The notes under the pieces: model-generated
The model's database searches: none
The model's input: only the letters and a program-made list of their open reading frames with translations
Told to the model about the DNA's origin: nothing
From: Lantana camara
Taxonomy: Eukaryota > Streptophyta > Magnoliopsida > Lamiales > Verbenaceae
DNA length: 64,000 nt
Direction of reading: 5' to 3'
NCBI GenBank assembly: GCA_037501455.1
Contig: CM074863.1
Coordinates: forward strand, 59,625,501-59,689,500
Translations under genes and position numbers: made by a program
Shown: positions 58,991-64,000 of the stretch, one piece after another
Layout: each line of letters opens with the position of its first letter
How positions within the stretch are numbered: position 1 is the first letter of the stretch

Positions 58991-60365
58991 AAATTATAGA
59001 CATACTTATACATAGGGGATCAAATACGTATACGTATATTATACGTACTAACATAACATATATCAATTGGTTAGGGAAACACATGACATATGATCATATA
59101 TAAATAAAATGTAACATGTAGCATGTCATAATAGTTGTCACATAACTAAATTGTAGCCTAATTAAATCATGTAACATTTAATTTATAAACTATAATTTAT
59201 AAAACAATATCATGCAATTAAAACTAATAATGGCTAAATATCATTAATTATAAATTAATCACATTTAATTATCATTAACTAATAAACACGAAATTCAACT
59301 CATTACAATTAATCATCATTAATAACTAATCGTTTGAATTATAAAAATATGTTACAGTAACTAAATTTTAAAATCACAACATGTACACGAAATTTAATGC
59401 ATCTATTTCTAATTCCTAATTTATGCTCTAATCATTAGCCTAACTGTAGTATACATGCATTCATGTATAATCTAATATGCATAAGTCATGCAACAATTTA
59501 AGTTACATAAGTATGATCATATTATAAATTAAATGTAACATGTAATACAATTTAAATCATGTATCATATCAATTTACCTAAGTAGGAATAAATTATAATT
59601 AAATGTAACATATAACATCTCATAATAGGTGTCACATAATTAAATTTGTAGCATAATTAAATCATGTAACATTTAATTATAAATTATAAATTATTAAACA
59701 ATTAACCATATACTATAATCTAAACAATTATATTTAGAGCATGATATAAACACATAATTTATACACAATATAAGACATATATAAATTTAAAGCATAACAT
59801 AAATTAAACTAAAACTAAAACATAATTTAAATAAATAAAAAAAATAAAAGAAAAATGGAAAACTCACCTTGAATAGGGGAATTCGAAAGCTACTGGACAA
59901 GGGAAACATATGCTGCCAAGGTCTTTATTTATAGGAGTCATTAGGGGGTTTAGGTTCAATTAGAAATTGTTCCAGGGACCAACTCGGGGTACATAGTGTA
60001 ATTCTTGGAAATAATTAGATTTTCCTCCAAAATTAAATATAAAATGATAGAAAAAGGGTATTTAGGTCATTTCATCTTCAAACGAGCAGCTACGAGAGTG
60101 GGAAAAATGTTCAAAGTTCGGAAAATAAAATTTCCTTCGAAACGACTGCTCATACAACAAAATCGGACGTACGGTTTAAAAATTCTAATTCTTGAAATGA
60201 ATAGTAACTTATTTGTTAAACGTTTTCGTTTACTACTCGAGCTAGGGTCGGAATTAGGGCTTGAAAATCATATCAAAATTCATGAAATAATTCAACGGTC
60301 GTTTTAAGTATAATATTGAGGGGTAACCGGTGTACCGATCAAAAGTTCATTTTGGCGATGAATAA

Positions 60366-60369
<4 letters not shown>

Positions 60370-60412
<43 letters not shown>
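60370..60412. repeat. (AT)n microsatellite
   Basis: AT run of about 40 bp inside S4. Confidence 0.9.
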
Positions 60413-60417
<5 letters not shown>

Positions 60418-62612
60418 GAAAATCCTAAATTGCTTCAAAAATTCATAAAAGGTTCTCAGGACTTGGAAAACGAGTTTGAATGATTAAAAATCATGAGTTT
60501 TGATCCTTTAAAATTTCATTGACAAAACGGAGCAGTAGTGGTTCGGGAAATGAATAGTACTTTAGGGTTTTAGTGCCGACTTTCCCTCGAAATATCATAA
60601 TATCAGAAAAGAGCATGTATTTCACTTAAAGATGCAATGTATGAAGTATTTTAAATATGGATCAAGGTCTATAAACGCTTTTACGATACCCTTGGCTTAC
60701 CGGTTACGACCAGGCCCCGATCCGGGCTATTACAGATCAACTGCTCTTTAATTCATTCTTTGCATGTTTAATCCATTTTCATTCTATTTTTTTGCATGAT
60801 AATTTGTGAAGTTTGCATGGTAGTTAACGTGACGATGCATGGTATAGGATTTCATGCATACTAAGTGTGTTTAAAATTCTTTTCCCATGCATGTGATTCT
60901 TAATGTGATATAAATGATGCATGTTACCTATATGTATATATGTAATACATGTAATATATGTTATAAATATAAATATTATGTTATATGTTTAATTAAATAA
61001 ATTTATGTGCTTTAAATTAAATGTAATCCTATGGTTTTATATGAATTCTTATGTATGAAATGTGTAATCTAAATGTGATTTTATGTTTTAAATTATTTGC
61101 TATATTTGATGAATTACGTTTATGAATTTATTTGATACGTTTTATACGAGCTATCAACATAAATGACCTAAATGACGCATTCTTGCATTTCATATGCATT
61201 CATTTCATACATATGCATTTTCGAGCGTCTAAGTGGTACATATTTGAGTCTAAGGCTCAGGTATTGCGTTCTTTTGTTTCAGAGCCTCTTCAGGAAGTTA
61301 ACGAGCCCGAGGTTTAGGTGTCCGGTTTCTTCTTTTGTTCGGTTTTCACTCCGTTTCCACTTCAAGGTGAGGGTTAGGATCTTTTCTTTTAGATAAGTGA
61401 CCTATGGCCTTTATGTTATTGATTTCCTATCCCGCATGTGACTATATATGTATTATATGGTTAAATACGAATGCTTATGAGTTTATGATTTTATGAATCC
61501 CCTTTACGAATTTATGAAAATGGTATAAGTATGGGCGTATATGAGCTTATGATTTTGAATCCCTTGTTCGTTTCCTTTATGATTCAGCGAGTTGTGCCCT
61601 GAAAGATGGGTTGTTGGTATGTTTCTTATGAATCCGGGCCCAGGGATTATGGGTAAGGACGCTCGGTACGGCAAGGGCTGTCGGGTTAAGCCTGTGCACT
61701 TCCCATTTGAGGTGGTGGCGTACGACTCTTGGAGGTTGAGAAGGCGCTATTACCTTAAGCCCTCGGTGAATAACCAGGGAAGGCATATCGTGGGTTAGCT
61801 ACCCCGATTGTATATAGAATCCATATGGGTGGAGAGGGTTTGATTCCCGATCACCACGGCATTGAGGAGTTATGAATTTATGAATTCTTATGCATTTATG
61901 ATTTGTATGAGGAGTTGAGGAGGTCCGTACTCACCGGACGTTTATGTTTACTTTTATGCTTTGGTGGTTGTGAAACGAGTTAGGATTTCCTTTGTATTAT
62001 ATGTATGTTTTAAAAATGATTTGGTATGCAAAACCCTAGCTCGGTTCATGATCGATCCCTTTTGATTATTTGCTATGCTCTATATGTATTTATGGTGTGG
62101 GTGTGCATTAGCCCCCTCACTCAGTCGAGTTTTGATTGACCCCTTCCATTTAACACTTTAGTTGCAGGTTGCTCGAGCTAGGCGGGGAACTGCGTCGGTC
62201 GTGTCGTACTTTCGAGTTTAGGTCAAGTCGGCATATTTACCTGTTGCATTTTGATTGTTTTTATGAATTGTTTTTGAATCCTAAATATGTATTCGGAGAA
62301 TTATGTAAATACTTGACCTATTTTTGGGCCGTCAGGCCATTTTATATGATGTAAATGTTAGTATAGAGCTCTTTTCGATCCTTATGTTGTTGCTTCCGCA
62401 TTCTTGTTTGTTTGTTTGCGCGCTCTGTTCGAGTTTTAGCCCCGCTTAGCCTAGTGTGTGTGTGTAGGTTCCCGTTCGCTTAGACTTGGGCTCATGTATG
62501 GAAATCCATTTCATATGTGGGTTCGGGTTTAGGTGCGGGGGATGTGGTGGCCCACCGTTCCAGGTGCTACAGACACGATCGTGTGAAGCTCTCGACATAA
62601 ATCAGGGGTCTC

Positions 62613-62696
62613 CCAAACGGTTGTTTGGATCCAAACGGCCGGAAAAAACGCAAAACAGTAGCAGCTGCTTGCCGGGGGTGGTTTCCAAACCACCCC
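62613..62696 (-). repeat. Hairpin cluster in LTR relic R2
   Basis: CCAAAC (62613-62618) with GTTTGG (62623-62628), TTTGGATCCAAA, and GGGGTGGTTT (62675-62684) with AAACCACCCC (62687-62696). Confidence 0.8.
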
Positions 62697-62881
62697 AATT
62701 CATAACCCAACCAAATAAACACCCAAATACATCAACAAGCACCACAAATACACATATATACACATAAATCTCATCAATTTGCATATCCAACCACATAATT
62801 ACACAACCCACAAACATATATACATATATATATACACACATCTATACATACACACATATATGATATATATATATATATATA

Positions 62882-63149
62882 TAGGGGAAATTACATCCAG
62901 GCCCCTGAGGTTTGTCATAATTACAATTTAGTCCATGCTTTTTCGTTTATTACAAAAACACCCCTATGAGCACTGTTCCCAGGGACTTTTTTGAAAAACA
63001 TGAAAAAGTGTATGCCTAAATTTTCCACTATTCCGCCAGGGACTTCAACTGAAACAGTGTTTGTAGGGGTTTTTTTATAATAAATGAAAAAACAGGGATT
63101 AAATTGTAATTATGGCAAACCTCAGGGGACCTGGATGTAATTTCCCCTA
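62882..63149. mobile_element. 268-bp fully palindromic MITE
   Basis: Starts TAGGGGAAATTACATCCAGG and ends with its near-perfect reverse complement. Complementarity continues through most of the element (for example ACACCCCTA with TAGGGGT, and ACTGTT with AACAGT), leaving a small centre. It is flanked by AT dinucleotide runs, so a TA target cannot be separated from the microsatellite. No coding capacity. Confidence 0.88.
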
Positions 63150-63867
63150 TATATATATATATATATATATACCATATGCAAGAATGTGAAGGGAAAAGCT
63201 TACAAAAGTGAAAGGAGGGAGAGAGAGACGGTCGGAGTTCGTGGAGATGACCGTAGACTCGCAGAAAAGGATGGTGTCTTGAAGCCCTACCATCAACTTC
63301 TTATTCTTCTTCTTGTATCTTTGTAATGGAAGAGGGAAATTGAAAGAAGAAGAGAATTAGAGGAAGTGGTGGTCGTTAGGAGAGGGGGTGTGAATCGATA
63401 TTTTAGGGGGGAAAGGAAGAAATATTTTTCTTATCTGGTTTGAGTTATTTTTGGGTAAATTAGATTGGTTTTGGATTACAAAATAAATACGGGTTTGAAA
63501 GGTAACGAATTCTGAAATGGCTAAAAGGATAGTCAACGGACTCGTAAAAATATGAGGAGCAAGGTTAAGAGGTTCAAAAATGCAAATGAGTGCTCGTGTG
63601 AAAGTTTTGCAATTAGGTCCCTAAGTTTCTATTTCTTACAAATTAACCCACATAGTTTCAATTTATTTAATTAAATCCAATCTTTATTATTTTGATTAAG
63701 TCCTATAATTTCTAAGTGTGACAAACAAGGACATATAATATAAATTGGGCACATAAGGCATATAAACGAGCTATTAAATTACAGAATTGAATAATGAAAA
63801 CACGTAACTCTCGAAAACCACACTCGGTGACGTCATACCTGACCTGTCAGAGGAGCAGGGTGTTACA

Positions 63868-64000
63868 AAGTAGAAATTTAAAATATTAAAAAAATAAAAT
63901 ATAATAAAAAATTGAAATGTGATGAGAGGAAAAAAAATATAAACATAAATAAGTGATTAAAAAAAACAGAGGAATTTCGAGAGTTTTAGTAAATGTGGAA
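63868..64000. other. AT-rich sequence at window end
   Basis: A-rich, no recognisable feature. Confidence 0.6.

Larger units (their letters stand above)
56729..60734 (-). mobile_element. Solo LTR S4, 4006 bp
   Basis: TGTAGCACCCCG...GGGCTATTACA with GATCA duplication (56724-56728 and 60735-60739). Single LTR length with no internal domain. In sense orientation it has a donor CAAG|GTGAGT (59867-59866) and an acceptor TTTCAG|G (57056-57055). It contains minisatellite-like arrays not seen in the other LTRs here. Confidence 0.88.
34719..62571 (+). mobile_element. Solo LTR S3, split by two nested insertions
   Basis: Begins TGTGACACCCCG at 34719, ends GGTGCTACA at 62571, and is flanked by GACAC (34714-34718 and 62572-62576). 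The LTR pieces are 34719-36132, 56492-56728 and 60740-62571, totalling about 3.5 kb. It relates to S1 and R0 in its hairpin cluster and terminal block. Sense-strand splice-like sites are a donor at 35774-35775 and an acceptor at 62166-62167. The matching duplication across 28 kb shows that everything in between arrived later. Confidence 0.88.
62577..63867 (-). mobile_element. LTR relic R2, minus orientation
   Basis: The right end reads GGGTGTTACA at 63867; the reverse complement TGTAACACCCTG...GGTATGACGTCA resembles the start of S3 (TGTGACACCCCG...GGTATGACGTA). A hairpin cluster lies at the equivalent position (62613-62696). S3 is inserted at its left limit, so the rest may lie left of 34714, but no far end or duplication was found. 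Confidence 0.55.

Noticed and set aside
62499..62767. Frame of 93 codons near 62486-62767
   Set aside because: It crosses the S3 LTR end and the flanking relic, ending in AT-repeat DNA; no domain.

Overview
This window reads as nuclear DNA of a flowering plant, probably a dicot. It is AT-rich, most of it is LTR retrotransposon, the primer-binding sites match plant initiator-Met tRNA, and the one convincing host gene is an intron-rich plant TPX2-like gene. The species cannot be named from the sequence. No prokaryotic, organellar, rRNA or tRNA genes were seen.

Layout. (1) 1-17.5 kb is a nest of large LTR elements with about 4-kb LTRs and no protein-coding capacity (LARD type). An old minus-strand LTR relic (5228-5323 plus 15805-17455) holds a plus-strand LTR (1-763 plus 4803-5227). 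That LTR is split by a minus-strand solo LTR (764-4797, target-site duplication TTATA). A complete minus-strand LARD (element A, 5329-15799, duplication AGACA) also sits in the relic. (2) 17.5-20.8 kb is mostly unassigned. It holds a 127-bp inverted repeat (18052-18445), a CACTA-type transposon end (about 20095) and a short secretory-type reading frame cut off by a retrotransposon. (3) 20834-26575 is a dead Ty1/copia element carrying a 429-bp TRIM (24985-25413, duplication ATGTA). (4) 26668-33362, minus strand, is a 12-exon TPX2-like gene with consistent splice phases (predicted 362 aa) and a TATA box near 33540. (5) 34.7-62.6 kb is a second nest. A plus-strand solo LTR (34719-62571, duplication GACAC) holds a Ty1/copia element (36133-56486, duplication GATTT), whose gag is interrupted by a complete plus-strand LARD (element B, 40945-51141, duplication GTAGC). 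The same solo LTR also holds a minus-strand solo LTR (56729-60734, duplication GATCA). (6) 62.6-63.9 kb is another LTR relic containing a 268-bp full-length palindromic MITE.

How it fits together. Insertion order agrees with LTR divergence: element B's two LTRs are almost identical, while the copia element it interrupts shows roughly 1% divergence. The LARDs encode no protein and would depend on an autonomous relative not present here. What they do carry is structure likely to act as RNA: a 12-unit hairpin array with compensatory stem changes, clusters of short perfect hairpins in the LTRs, and a conserved splice donor/acceptor pair inside the LTR. The interrupted copia element has its own structured leader, a GC-rich hairpin block followed by four hairpins presenting one conserved 17-nt sequence, and its LTR promoter carries five tandem G-box palindromes. 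These RNA-like and regulatory elements are the most unusual content of the window.
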